Source: Cellulomonas wangleii
GTDB taxonomy: Bacteria > Actinomycetota > Actinomycetes > Actinomycetales > Cellulomonadaceae
NCBI RefSeq assembly: GCF_018388445.1
Contig: NZ_CP074405.1
Span: forward strand, 1,736,001 to 1,800,000
Length of the DNA: 64,000 nt
Direction: 5' to 3'
Shown piece by piece: positions 1-8,740 of this stretch. Within the stretch, counting starts at the first letter, position 1; each line of letters starts with the position of its first letter. The position numbers and the translations under genes were made by a program. Below the pieces are notes generated by a model, which did not search any database, was not told where the DNA came from, and saw nothing but the letters and a program-made list of their open reading frames with translations.

Positions 1-1
1 G

Positions 2-781
2 ATCGTCGCGGGGCTGGTGCCGGCCGGGACCGCGGTGCTCAACGCCGACGACCCGCGGGTGCGCGCCATGGCGGCCGTGGCCCCCGGACCGGTCGTGCTG
101 TTCGGGGCGTCCCCCGACGCGCGGGTCCAGGCGCAGGACGTGCGCCTCGACGCGCTGGGCCGAGCGCGGTTCCGGCTCGTGCACGTCGAGGGCGACGTCC
201 GCGAGGAGCGTCCCGTGGAGCTGCGGCTCGTCGGCGAGCACCACGTGCACAACGCGCTCGCCGCGGCCGCGGCGGCGCTGACGGCCGGCATCGCGCTCGA
301 CGACGTCGTGGCCGGCCTGTCCGCCGCCGACGCCCTGTCGCCGCACCGCATGCACGTCGTGGACCGCCCGGACGGCGTCACCGTCGTGGACGACTCCTAC
401 AACGCCAACCCCGACTCGATGCGGGCCGCGCTCAAGGCGCTGGCGGTCATCGCCGGGCGGCAGCGGCGCTCGGTCGCCGTGCTGGGCGAGATGCTCGAGC
501 TCGGCGAGGAGTCCCGCACCGCGCACGACGCGATCGGGCGGCTCGTGGTGCGGCTCAACATCGGCCTGACGGTGGTCGTCGGCGACGGGGCGCGCGCCAT
601 CCGCGACGGCGCCAACCACGAGGGCTCGTGGGGCGACGAGGTCGTCCTGGCCGACGACGTCGACGCCGCCGCCGCGTTCCTGGCCGACGAGCTGCGCCCG
701 GGTGACGTGGTGCTCGTGAAGTCCTCGTTCGGCGCCGGTCTGTGGCGCCTGGGCGACCGGCTCGTGGGGGCCGACGCATGA
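2..781 (+). CDS. murF: MurF, UDP-MurNAc-tripeptide--D-Ala-D-Ala ligase (5' end missing)
   Basis: The frame is open from the first bases of the window, so the N-terminal part, including the ATP P-loop, lies upstream. The 259 visible residues are the C-terminal part of a Mur ligase: a central-domain end with LNADDPRV, then [14 protein letters not shown], and the ligase C-terminal domain opening with [11 protein letters not shown], which is typical of MurF. MurF is a cytoplasmic enzyme that adds D-Ala-D-Ala to UDP-MurNAc-tripeptide, the last soluble step of the peptidoglycan precursor. Its TGA overlaps the ATG of mraY (ATGA), which fits the usual dcw order murF-mraY-murD. I cannot see the start or promoter. 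Confidence 0.95.
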   Translation: MVAGLVPAGTAVLNADDPRVRAMAAVAPGPVVLFGASPDARVQAQDVRLDALGRARFRLVHVEGDVREERPVELRLVGEHHVHNALAAAAAALTAGIALDDVVAGLSAADALSPHRMHVVDRPDGVTVVDDSYNANPDSMRAALKALAVIAGRQRRSVAVLGEMLELGEESRTAHDAIGRLVVRLNIGLTVVVGDGARAIRDGANHEGSWGDEVVLADDVDAAAAFLADELRPGDVVLVKSSFGAGLWRLGDRLVGADA

Positions 782-1860
782 GGGCCGTCCTCATCTCCGG
801 CGGCATCTCGATGCTCGTCGCGCTGCTCGGCACCCCGCTGTTCATCCGCTTCCTGGTCAAGCGGCAGTACGGGCAGTTCATCCGGCAGGACGGCCCGACC
901 GCGCACTTCACCAAGCGCGGCACGCCGACGATGGGCGGCGTCGTCATCATCGGCGCGACGCTCGTCGGCTGGGGGCTCGGCCTGCTGCTCACGGGCACGA
1001 CGCCCAGCGCGTCGGCCCTGCTGGCGCTGTTCCTCATGACCGGCCTGGGGGTCGTCGGGTTCCTCGACGACTTCATCAAGATCTCGCGGCAGCGTTCCCT
1101 CGGACTGAGCCCGCTGTGGAAGATCGTCGGCCAGGGCGTCGTCGGTGTCGTGTTCTCGGTGCTGGCGCTGCAGTTCCCCAACGAGCAGTTCCGCACCCCG
1201 GCGTCGACCCGGATCTCGTTCATCCGCGACACAGGGCTGGACCTGGCGTTCGCCGGTGCGACCGTCGGCCTGGTCCTGTTCGTCATCTGGGCGAACTTCC
1301 TCATCACCGCCTGGTCCAACGCCGTGAACCTCACCGACGGTCTCGACGGGCTCGCGACCGGTGTCTCGCTCATCGTCTTCGGGGCGTACGTGCTGGTCGG
1401 GGTCTGGCAGTTCAACCAGACGTGCCAGAAGCTGCTGTCCGCGGGGCCACGCTGCTACGAGACGCGCGACCCCCTGGACCTGGCGGTCGTGGCCGCGGCC
1501 ATCACCGGTGCCCTGTTCGGCTTCCTGTGGTGGAACGCGAGCCCCGCGAAGATCTTCATGGGGGACACCGGGTCGCTCGCGCTGGGCGGGGCGCTGGCGG
1601 CGCTGACGATCCTCACGCGCACCGAGATCCTCGGGGCGATCATCGGCGGTCTGTTCGTCCTCATCGTGCTCTCGGACGTCATCCAGATCGGCTTCTTCAA
1701 GATGACCGGCAGACGCGTCTTCAAGATGGCACCGCTGCACCACCACTTCGAGCTGTCGGGGTGGGGCGAGGTGACGATCGTCATCCGGTTCTGGATCATC
1801 GCCGGCCTGTTCGTCGCGCTTGGGGTCGGCATCTTCTACGCGGAGTGGGTGGCGCAGTAG
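778..1860 (+). CDS. mraY: MraY, phospho-MurNAc-pentapeptide translocase
   Basis: A 360-residue multi-pass membrane protein that transfers phospho-MurNAc-pentapeptide from UDP to undecaprenyl phosphate, making lipid I on the inner face of the membrane. Family motifs are all present: GTPTMGG near residue 48, the Asp pair in FLDDFIK (about 97-98), [24 protein letters not shown] and the HHHFE motif near the end. About ten hydrophobic segments are visible, and the length is normal. The start at ATG 778 overlaps the murF stop by 4 bp; an upstream in-frame ATG at 742 would lie inside murF and is unlikely. The gene stops immediately before the GTG of murD. Confidence 0.97.
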   Translation: MRAVLISGGISMLVALLGTPLFIRFLVKRQYGQFIRQDGPTAHFTKRGTPTMGGVVIIGATLVGWGLGLLLTGTTPSASALLALFLMTGLGVVGFLDDFIKISRQRSLGLSPLWKIVGQGVVGVVFSVLALQFPNEQFRTPASTRISFIRDTGLDLAFAGATVGLVLFVIWANFLITAWSNAVNLTDGLDGLATGVSLIVFGAYVLVGVWQFNQTCQKLLSAGPRCYETRDPLDLAVVAAAITGALFGFLWWNASPAKIFMGDTGSLALGGALAALTILTRTEILGAIIGGLFVLIVLSDVIQIGFFKMTGRRVFKMAPLHHHFELSGWGEVTIVIRFWIIAGLFVALGVGIFYAEWVAQ

Positions 1861-3330
1861 GTGGACGCACGCTTCGACGGTCGTACGGTGCTCGTCGCCG
1901 GCCTGGGCGTCTCCGGGCGCGCCGCGGCGCAGGTCCTGAGGGACCGTGGCGCGCGGGTGGTGACGTTCGACGAGCACGCCCCCGAGGCCGATGCCGCGGA
2001 CGTGGCCGGGCTCGTCGCCGAGGGCCTGCGCGGGGCCGACCTCGTCGTGACCTCCCCGGGTCTGCCCCCGACCCACCCGGTCCTCGCCGCGGCGGGGGAG
2101 CGCGGGGTTCCGGTGTGGAGCGAGGTCGAGCTCGCGTGGCAGGTCCGCGTGCCGCGCGACGGCGGCGACGGGCAGCCCGCCCCCTGGCTCGCGGTCACGG
2201 GGACCAACGGCAAGACGACGACCGTCGGCATGCTCGAGTCGATCCTGCGTGCGGCGGGGCGGCGCACCGTCGCCGTGGGCAACGTGGGCACGCCCGTGGT
2301 GCTGGCGGCCGTGGACCCGGCGCTGGACGTGCTGGCGGTCGAGCTGTCGAGCTTCCAGCTGCACCACACGCACTCGATGTCCGCGCAGGCGGCGGCCGTG
2401 CTCAACGTCGCGCCCGACCACCTCGACTGGCACGGCTCGCTGGCCGCGTACGCCGCGGACAAGGGGCGCATCTACGAGCGGGCGCAGGTCGCGTGCGTGT
2501 ACGACGCGACGGACCCGGTCACCGAGGACCTCGTCCGCGAGGCCGACGTGGTCGACGGGTGCGTCGCCGTCGGGTTCACGCTCGGGATGCCCGGCGTCGG
2601 GCAGCTCGGACTCGTCGAGGACGTGCTGGTGGACCGGGGCTTCGCGCGGCTGCGCCACACGCACGCCGCCGAGCTCGGCACGCTCGCCGACCTCGCGCAG
2701 CTCGCGGGTCCGGCCGGGGTGGTCCCGCCCCACGTGGTGCGCAACGCGCTCGCGGCCGCCGCGCTGGCGCTCGCCCACGGTGTCGACCCCGTGCACGTCC
2801 GCGACGGGCTGCGCGGCTTCGCCCCCGGGGCGCACCGCATCGTGACCGTCGGCCGCGTCGACGACGTGGCGTACGTGGACGACTCCAAGGCGACCAACGC
2901 GCACGCCGCCGCCGCCTCCCTCGCCGCCTTCGAGCCCGGGTCGGTCGTGTGGATCGCTGGCGGGCTGGCCAAGGGCGCGCAGTTCGACGACCTCGTCCGC
3001 ACCCGGCGCGACCGGCTGCGCGGGGTCGTCCTGCTCGGGGTGGACCGTGCGCCGCTGCGCGAGGCCCTCGCCCGACACGCACCGGATGTCCCGGTGATCG
3101 AGCTGGACGCCGGTGACACTGAGCCGGTGATGACGCGCGCCGTGCACAGCGCGCGCCGGCTGGCGGCCGGCGCGCCCGAGGGCGTGCCCGTCACGGTCCT
3201 GCTCGCCCCCGCGTGCGCGTCGATGGACCAGTTCACGTCCTACGCCGCCCGCGGCGACGCGTTCGCGGCGGCCGTGCGGTCGCTGCACGGTGAGGTCGGG
3301 CAGGAGCGGCAGGCGGACGGTCGGCAGTGA
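1861..3330 (+). CDS. murD: MurD, UDP-MurNAc-L-Ala--D-Glu ligase
   Basis: A 489-residue cytoplasmic Mur ligase that adds D-glutamate to UDP-MurNAc-L-alanine. The N-terminal Rossmann part reads VLVAGLGVSGRAAA, the ATP loop is GTNGKTTT at about 114-121, followed by AVELSSFQL and LNVAPDHLDWHG. The C-terminal ligase domain carries DDSKATNAHAA. The GTG start follows the mraY stop directly with no spacer, and the TGA overlaps the ftsW GTG (GTGA). Length and motif order are normal for the family. It sits in the usual place between mraY and ftsW, so I infer co-transcription with the rest of the dcw cluster. Confidence 0.97.
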   Translation: MDARFDGRTVLVAGLGVSGRAAAQVLRDRGARVVTFDEHAPEADAADVAGLVAEGLRGADLVVTSPGLPPTHPVLAAAGERGVPVWSEVELAWQVRVPRDGGDGQPAPWLAVTGTNGKTTTVGMLESILRAAGRRTVAVGNVGTPVVLAAVDPALDVLAVELSSFQLHHTHSMSAQAAAVLNVAPDHLDWHGSLAAYAADKGRIYERAQVACVYDATDPVTEDLVREADVVDGCVAVGFTLGMPGVGQLGLVEDVLVDRGFARLRHTHAAELGTLADLAQLAGPAGVVPPHVVRNALAAAALALAHGVDPVHVRDGLRGFAPGAHRIVTVGRVDDVAYVDDSKATNAHAAAASLAAFEPGSVVWIAGGLAKGAQFDDLVRTRRDRLRGVVLLGVDRAPLREALARHAPDVPVIELDAGDTEPVMTRAVHSARRLAAGAPEGVPVTVLLAPACASMDQFTSYAARGDAFAAAVRSLHGEVGQERQADGRQ

Positions 3331-4595
3331 CCGCCGACGCGCCCCCGCGCCCCCGCACGGCTCCCACCCGCACGGTCACACCGCCCGGCGGTACGCCGGA
3401 GGTCCGTGAACCGTCCTTCCTGGGCACGTGGAACTCGGCCGTCACCAGCTACTACGTGCTGCTGGGCTCGACGTTCCTGCTGGTGGCGATCGGCCTGGTG
3501 ATGGTGCTGTCGAGCTCGAGCGTCGAGTCGCTGGCGGCGGGGGACTCGCCGTACGCGGTCTTCCTCAACCAGGCGCGGTACGCGCTCATCGGGCTGCCGG
3601 TGCTGCTGCTGATGTCGCGGTTGCCGGTCCGTGTGGTGCGGGCGCTCGCGTGGCCCGCGCTCGGCGGCGCGATCGCCTTCCAGATGCTGGTGTTCACCCC
3701 GCTGGGCTGCGGCGAGGGCGGGAACCTCAACTGGGTGTGCCTGCCCGGGTTCTCGGCGCAGCCGTCGGAGGTCGTCAAGCTCGCGCTGGCGATCTGGCTC
3801 GGTGCGCTGCTCACGCGCAAGCTGCCCCTGCTGCACGAGTGGAAGCACGCCCTGGTGCCCGTCGTGCCGGTCGCGGGGATCGCGATCGGCGTCGTGCTGC
3901 TGGGCCACGACCTCGGCACGGCGATGGTGATGGTCCTGCTCGTCGCGGGCGCGATGTTCGTGGCCGGCGTGCCGCTGCGCATCTTCGGGTTCGCGGCGCT
4001 GCTGGCCGCGGGCGGCGTGGCGGCGCTCACCCTCGGCAGCCCGAACCGCATCAACCGGATCATGTCCTGGCTCTCGGACGAGTGCGACAAGACCAACGAG
4101 TGCTACCAGAGCCTGCACGCCGGTTACGGCCTGGCCACCGGCGGCGTCAGCGGCGTCGGCCTGGGGCAGAGCGCCGAGAAGTGGTCGTACCTGCCGGCGG
4201 CCCACAACGACTTCATCTACGCGATCCTGGGGGAGGAGCTCGGCCTCGTGGGCACCCTGCTCGTGCTCGGTCTGTTCGCGCTCCTCGCGTTCGCGATGGT
4301 GCGCATCATGCGCCGGCACCCCGACCCGTTCGTCAAGATCACGACGGCCGCCGTGTTCGCCTGGGTCGTCGGCCAGGCGGCGGTCAACATCGCCGTCGTC
4401 ATCGGCCTCGCGCCCGTGATCGGCGTGCCGCTGCCGCTGGTCTCCGCCGGCGGGTCGGCGCTCATCATGACGATGGCCGCCCTGGGGCTCGTGCTGTCCT
4501 TCGCCCGTACCGAGCCGGGCGCCGCGGAGGCTCTCGCGGCCCGTGCCTCGGTCGTGCGCCGCTCTCTCGCCGTGATCGGACGTACCCGTGGCTGA
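3327..4595 (+). CDS. ftsW: FtsW, SEDS-family septal peptidoglycan polymerase
   Basis: A 422-residue membrane protein of the SEDS family (FtsW/RodA/SpoVE), which polymerises glycan strands from lipid II at the division septum together with a class b PBP. After a Pro-rich cytoplasmic N-terminus of about 40 residues come about ten hydrophobic segments. The family signatures QPSEVVKLALAIWL, LGHDLGTAMVM, the periplasmic stretch ending in PAAHNDFIYAILGEELG, and GVPLPLVSAGGSALI are all present. FtsW rather than RodA is called from its position between murD and murG. GTG start overlaps murD by 4 bp, and the 3' end overlaps the next gene by 8 bp. Confidence 0.95.
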   Translation: MTADAPPRPRTAPTRTVTPPGGTPEVREPSFLGTWNSAVTSYYVLLGSTFLLVAIGLVMVLSSSSVESLAAGDSPYAVFLNQARYALIGLPVLLLMSRLPVRVVRALAWPALGGAIAFQMLVFTPLGCGEGGNLNWVCLPGFSAQPSEVVKLALAIWLGALLTRKLPLLHEWKHALVPVVPVAGIAIGVVLLGHDLGTAMVMVLLVAGAMFVAGVPLRIFGFAALLAAGGVAALTLGSPNRINRIMSWLSDECDKTNECYQSLHAGYGLATGGVSGVGLGQSAEKWSYLPAAHNDFIYAILGEELGLVGTLLVLGLFALLAFAMVRIMRRHPDPFVKITTAAVFAWVVGQAAVNIAVVIGLAPVIGVPLPLVSAGGSALIMTMAALGLVLSFARTEPGAAEALAARASVVRRSLAVIGRTRG

Positions 4596-7293
4596 CGCGA
4601 CCTCCGTCCTCCTGGCCGGCGGCGGGACCGCCGGCCACGTCAACCCGCTGCTGGCCGTGGCCGACGAGCTGCGTCGTCGCCACCCCCACGGACGGTTCGC
4701 CGTCCTCGGTACGGCCGAGGGCCTGGAGGCCCGGCTCGTGCCGGAGCACGGGTACGACCTGGCCGTGGTGCCGCGCGTCCCCCTGCCGCGCCGCCCCACC
4801 GTCGACTGGCTGCACCTGCCCGGCCGGCTGGGTGCCGCCGTGCGTGCGGCCGAGGACGCCATCGCGCAGATCGACGCCCAGGTGGTCGTCGGGTTCGGCG
4901 GGTACGTGGCCACGCCCGCGTACCTCGCTGCCCGGCGCCGCGGCATCCCCGTCGTCGTGCACGAGCAGAACGCGCGGCCCGGCCTGGCCAACCGCCTCGG
5001 CGCACGCTGGGCCGCCGCCGTCGCCGTCACCTTCGAGGGCACCGCGCTGCCCGGCGCGCAGGTCACCGGCCTGCCGCTGCGGACCGTGGTGCAGGACCTG
5101 CTCGCGGCGCGCGCGTCCGACGCCGCGGCCGCACGGCGCGCGGGCGCCGACGCGCTGGGGCTCGACCCCGACCTGCCGACCCTGCTGGTGACCGGCGGCT
5201 CCCTGGGGGCGCTGAGCATCAACCGCGCCGTCGCCGGGGCGGCGGGTGCGCTGCTCGCCACCGGTGCCCAGGTGCTGCACCTGACCGGGCGGGGCAAGGC
5301 CGACGAGGTCCGGGCGGCCACCGCCGCCGTGCCTGGTGCGGAGCGGTACCACGTCCTGGAGTACCTCACCGCGATGGACCGGGCGCTGGCCGTCGCGGAC
5401 GTCGTGGTCGGCCGGGCGGGCGCGGGGACGGTCTGCGAGCTGGCCGCGCTCGGGATCCCGGCCGTCTACGTCCCCCTGCCGATCGGCAACGGCGAGCAGC
5501 GCCTCAACGCGGCCGGCGTGGTCGCGGCCGGCGGCGGCGTGCTCGTCGAGGACGGCGACCTGACGCCGGCCTGGGTCAGCGAGCACCTCCCGGTCCTGCT
5601 GGCCGGCGACACCGGGGCCGAGACCCGGGCACGCATGGGTGCGGCCGCCGCGCGGGTGGGCGTCCGGGACGGCGCCGCGCGCGTCGCGCGGCTCGTCGAG
5701 CAGCAGCTGCCCGCCCACCTGCGGACCGCCACCCCGCAGCACCGCACGCCCCCGGCGCACGCACCGGCCGTGGCCGACCCGGGTGAGCGCGGGCCGGTGG
5801 CGCTGGCCGACCTCGGCCGCGTGCACCTCGTCGGCATCGGCGGCGCCGGGATGTCCGCGGTCGCACCGCTGCTCGCCGCGCGCGGGCTCGCCGTCAGCGG
5901 GTCCGACGCCCACGACGGCCCGGCGCTGGCCGGGCTGCGGGCCGCCGGTGTGACGGTGCACGTCGGTCACGACGCGGCGCACGTCGACGACGTCGACACC
6001 GTCGTCGTCTCGTCCGCCGTCCGCGCGTCCAACCCGGAGGTCGCCCGCGCCCGGGAGCGGGGCCTGCCGGTGCTGCACCGCTCGGAGGCGCTTGCCGCGC
6101 TCATGGCCGACCGCGACGCCGTGGCCGTCGCCGGAGCGCACGGCAAGACCACGACCTCGGGGATGATCGCCGCGGCCCTCGTGCACGCCGGCGCCGACCC
6201 CTCGTTCGCGATCGGCGGCGTGGTCCGCGCGACCGGGGGCACGCTCGGCGGCGCCCGGCACGGGGCCGGGCCCTTCGTCGCCGAGGCCGACGAGTCCGAC
6301 GGCTCCTTCCTGGCGTACGAGCCGCTGGTCGCGGTCGTCACCAACGTCGAGCCGGACCACCTCGACCACTACGGCACGCGCGAGCGGTTCGAGGCGGCGT
6401 TCGAGCGCTTCGCGGACCGGGTCCGCGACGGTGGGCTGCTGGTCGCCTGCGCGGACGACCCGGGCGCGGCGCGTCTCGTCGCCGCGACGCGTGCCCGGCT
6501 GGCCGCGCGAGGGGTCGCGGTGCGCACCTACGGCACCGGCCCGGACGCCGAGGTGCGCGTCTCGCCCAGCGAGCGGAGCACCGACGGGCGGTGGCGGGTC
6601 ACGCTGACGCCCCGCGACGAGCCCGCCGTGACGCTCCACCTGCAGGTCGCCGGCGCCCACAACGCGCTCGACGCGGCGGCGGCGTGGTGCGCGCTGCGGC
6701 GCCTCGGTGTCGACGCGCAGCAGGCTGCCGACGGGCTCGACGACTTCGTCGGGACGGGGCGGCGGTTCGAGGACCGCGGCACGGCCGGCGGGGTGCGGGT
6801 GGTCGACGACTACGCGCACCACCCCACCGAGGTCGCCGCCGTCCTGCGGGCCGCCCGTGAGGTGGCCGACGGCGGTCGCGTGGTCGTGCTGTTCCAGCCG
6901 CACCTGTTCTCGCGGACGCGGACGTTCGCGCGGGAGTTCGGCGAGGCGTTCGACCTCGCGGACGCGGTCGTCGTGACGGACGTGTACGCCGCGCGCGAGG
7001 ACCCGGACCCCACCGTCACGGGAGCCCTGGTGGTCGAGCACGTGCCGACGCCGGGCAAGGCCGTGTTCGTGCCGGGACGGGTCGATGCCGCCCGGGCGGT
7101 CGCCGCGCTCGCGCGGCCCGGTGACCTGCTGCTGACCGTCGGCGCCGGGGACGTGACGGAGCTCGTGCCCGTCGTGCTCGCCGAGCTCGCCGAGCGCGCT
7201 CCGGACGAGGGCACCGCGGTGGACAGCGGCACCCACGCGGACGGCACCCACGCGGACGGCGCGGCGGAGCCCCGGGACGGTGCGCGGCCGTGA
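4588..7293 (+). CDS. murG-murC: MurG-MurC fusion: lipid II glycosyltransferase joined to UDP-MurNAc--L-Ala ligase
   Basis: One uninterrupted frame of 901 residues that contains two whole enzymes. Residues 1 to about 365 are MurG (GT28): GGGTAGHVNPLLAV at the N-terminus, GFGGYVATPAYLAA, HEQNARPGLANR, VTGGSLGALSINRAV and VGRAGAGTVCELAALGIPAVYVPLP. Residues from about 404 are MurC: VGIGGAGMSAVA, the ATP loop AGAHGKTTTSGM near 516-522, EADESDGSF and DDYAHHPTEV. A Pro/Ala/Thr-rich linker of about 40 residues joins them and no stop codon separates them. MurG makes lipid II at the membrane; MurC starts the soluble precursor path. These are normally two adjacent genes. An internal GTG at 5797, 9 bases after GGGTGAG, could also start a separate MurC. 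The tail has a duplicated 15-bp repeat. Confidence 0.93.
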   Translation: MADATSVLLAGGGTAGHVNPLLAVADELRRRHPHGRFAVLGTAEGLEARLVPEHGYDLAVVPRVPLPRRPTVDWLHLPGRLGAAVRAAEDAIAQIDAQVVVGFGGYVATPAYLAARRRGIPVVVHEQNARPGLANRLGARWAAAVAVTFEGTALPGAQVTGLPLRTVVQDLLAARASDAAAARRAGADALGLDPDLPTLLVTGGSLGALSINRAVAGAAGALLATGAQVLHLTGRGKADEVRAATAAVPGAERYHVLEYLTAMDRALAVADVVVGRAGAGTVCELAALGIPAVYVPLPIGNGEQRLNAAGVVAAGGGVLVEDGDLTPAWVSEHLPVLLAGDTGAETRARMGAAAARVGVRDGAARVARLVEQQLPAHLRTATPQHRTPPAHAPAVADPGERGPVALADLGRVHLVGIGGAGMSAVAPLLAARGLAVSGSDAHDGPALAGLRAAGVTVHVGHDAAHVDDVDTVVVSSAVRASNPEVARARERGLPVLHRSEALAALMADRDAVAVAGAHGKTTTSGMIAAALVHAGADPSFAIGGVVRATGGTLGGARHGAGPFVAEADESDGSFLAYEPLVAVVTNVEPDHLDHYGTRERFEAAFERFADRVRDGGLLVACADDPGAARLVAATRARLAARGVAVRTYGTGPDAEVRVSPSERSTDGRWRVTLTPRDEPAVTLHLQVAGAHNALDAAAAWCALRRLGVDAQQAADGLDDFVGTGRRFEDRGTAGGVRVVDDYAHHPTEVAAVLRAAREVADGGRVVVLFQPHLFSRTRTFAREFGEAFDLADAVVVTDVYAAREDPDPTVTGALVVEHVPTPGKAVFVPGRVDAARAVAALARPGDLLLTVGAGDVTELVPVVLAELAERAPDEGTAVDSGTHADGTHADGAAEPRDGARP

Positions 7294-8513
7294 GCCCGCA
7301 GCGTCCACCGGCACCGCGCCCGGGACGCCCGTCGCCCACCGCACGTCCCGCCGCCCCGCGTCGGACCGCGGGTCGCCGCGCGGCCCGGGGGGACGACCCC
7401 GCGCCGCGCAGCGCGCCGACGGGTCCGGTCCCCGCACCGCCCGCTCCCTCGACGCCCACCCCCTCGACGCCCACCCCCTCGACGCCCGTCCCCTCGACGC
7501 CCGTCCGCCCGATCTCGTCGATGCGCGTGCCGTCCCCCCGCGCCGCGTCGCGACCGGGTCGCGACGATCCCGATGCCACGGCGGACCGCTCGGAGGCACC
7601 GGGACCCACGGTGCGAGGTCCCGGTACGCGGCCGACCGCCGCGACGTCGCGCGTCCGTCGGGCGCCGGGTGCGCCGACGGCGCCGGCGACCGACCCGGTC
7701 ACCGGGTCGACGCGTGCGGTGACCACGTACACCGTCGGCCGGTTCAGCGGGCCGGTGCGGCCCGCGGTCGTGTCGACCACGTCGCGCGAGCGGTTCGCCG
7801 AGCGGGCGCGTGCCCGGCGCAACCTCGCCCGGCGCCAGGTGGTCGGGGGAGCGGCCGGCGTCGTCGGCGTCGGCGCGCTCGGCTGGCTGCTGCTGCTCTC
7901 GCCGGTGCTCGCGCTCGACGTGACGCAGCTCGAGGTCACCGGCGCCGGAACCGTCGTGGCGGTGGACCAGGTGGTCGCGGTCGTCCACGAGCGTGCCGGC
8001 ACGCCGCTGCCGCGGCTCGACACCGTCGGGCTGCGGGACCGGGTCCTGGAGGTGCCGGGTGTCCGGGAGGCGCGCGTCGTGCGGCAGTGGCCCCGCGGGC
8101 TGGCCGTGCAGCTCGTGTCGCGCGAGCCGGTCGCGGCGGTGCCGGAGGAGGCGCCGGCGACGGGCCTCGTGCTGCTCGACGAGCAGGGCGTGCAGGTGGG
8201 GCGCGCCGACGCGGCGCCCGCCGGTCTGCCCGTCGTCGACGTCCCGGTCGGTGACGAGCGCACGCTGTCGGCGGTGCTGCACGTCCTGGAGCAGCTGCCG
8301 CCCGACCTGCTGGGGCAGGTCGCCTCGGTCGCCGCGGCGAGCCAGGACACGGTCACCATGCAGCTGCGCGACGGCGGCCCCCGGATCGACTGGGGGAGCG
8401 CGGAGCAGACCCCCTTGAAGCTCGCCGTGCTGGCCGCGCTGCGTGCCGCGCCCGAGGCGGCGGGCGCGTCCGTCTTCGACGTCTCGGCGCCCCAGATGCC
8501 CATCACCAAGTGA
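7290..8513 (+). CDS. ftsQ: FtsQ/DivIB-family division protein
   Basis: A 407-residue bitopic membrane protein of the divisome, in the usual place between murC and ftsZ. The first 180 or so residues are a disordered, Pro/Arg/Thr-rich cytoplasmic region with a fourfold PSTPT/V repeat. One transmembrane helix follows at about 185-208 (VVGGAAGVVGVGALGWLLLL), then a POTRA domain beginning VTQLEVTGAGTVVAVDQV and the FtsQ domain with LPRLDTVGLRDRVLEVPGVREARVVRQWP. FtsQ links the FtsB/FtsL and FtsI/FtsW subcomplexes. The GTG start overlaps the upstream stop (GTGA). The long N-terminal region is usual in actinobacteria, but its tandem repeat is likely to vary between strains. Confidence 0.93.
   Translation: MSPQRPPAPRPGRPSPTARPAAPRRTAGRRAARGDDPAPRSAPTGPVPAPPAPSTPTPSTPTPSTPVPSTPVRPISSMRVPSPRAASRPGRDDPDATADRSEAPGPTVRGPGTRPTAATSRVRRAPGAPTAPATDPVTGSTRAVTTYTVGRFSGPVRPAVVSTTSRERFAERARARRNLARRQVVGGAAGVVGVGALGWLLLLSPVLALDVTQLEVTGAGTVVAVDQVVAVVHERAGTPLPRLDTVGLRDRVLEVPGVREARVVRQWPRGLAVQLVSREPVAAVPEEAPATGLVLLDEQGVQVGRADAAPAGLPVVDVPVGDERTLSAVLHVLEQLPPDLLGQVASVAAASQDTVTMQLRDGGPRIDWGSAEQTPLKLAVLAALRAAPEAAGASVFDVSAPQMPITK
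7446..7505 (+). repeat. Four 15-bp in-frame tandem repeats in ftsQ
   Basis: Four copies of CCCTCGACGCCCRYC (two ending ACC, two ending GTC) lie head to tail inside the ftsQ N-terminal region. They encode Ser-Thr-Pro-Thr/Val-Pro units. Each unit is a multiple of three, so copy-number change would keep the frame. Confidence 0.9.
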
Positions 8514-8572
8514 GCGGGCGGCGTCCAGGACGCGGATCACGGCGGCGAAGCACGACACGCGCGGCGCGGTCG

Positions 8573-8601
8573 TTGATCCGGGGTCGGCGGCCACCTAGCG
8601 T
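8573..8601 (+). promoter_or_regulatory. Candidate ftsZ promoter
   Basis: TTGATC at 8573-8578 and TAGCGT at 8596-8601 are separated by 17 bases, a good fit to a housekeeping sigma promoter. It sits in the 227-bp gap between ftsQ and ftsZ and would give a leader of about 130 bases. Confidence 0.5.
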
Positions 8602-8633
8602 CACGACCCGACAGCACATCTGACATAACTCTC

Positions 8634-8656
8634 ACCTTCAACCTGAGGGTGAAGGT
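8634..8656 (+). promoter_or_regulatory. Inverted repeat in the ftsZ leader
   Basis: ACCTTCA (8634-8640) and TGAAGGT (8650-8656) form a perfect 7-bp inverted repeat around a 9-base loop. It lies in an AT-richer patch about 85 bp before the ftsZ start. It could be an operator or a hairpin in the leader. I do not know a factor for it. Confidence 0.4.
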
Positions 8657-8740
8657 TGACGAGCACGACCCGCGTCCCGCGTGTCGGGGCGAGCACCAGC
8701 GGCCCGGCACGCCGCGACCCGCGAACGAGAGGCACCCACC

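Noticed and set aside
397..3288. A 963-residue minus-strand open frame across murF, mraY and murD
   Set aside because: It is Arg/His/Asp-rich, has no domain and mirrors three certain genes. High GC removes stops in the shadow frames.
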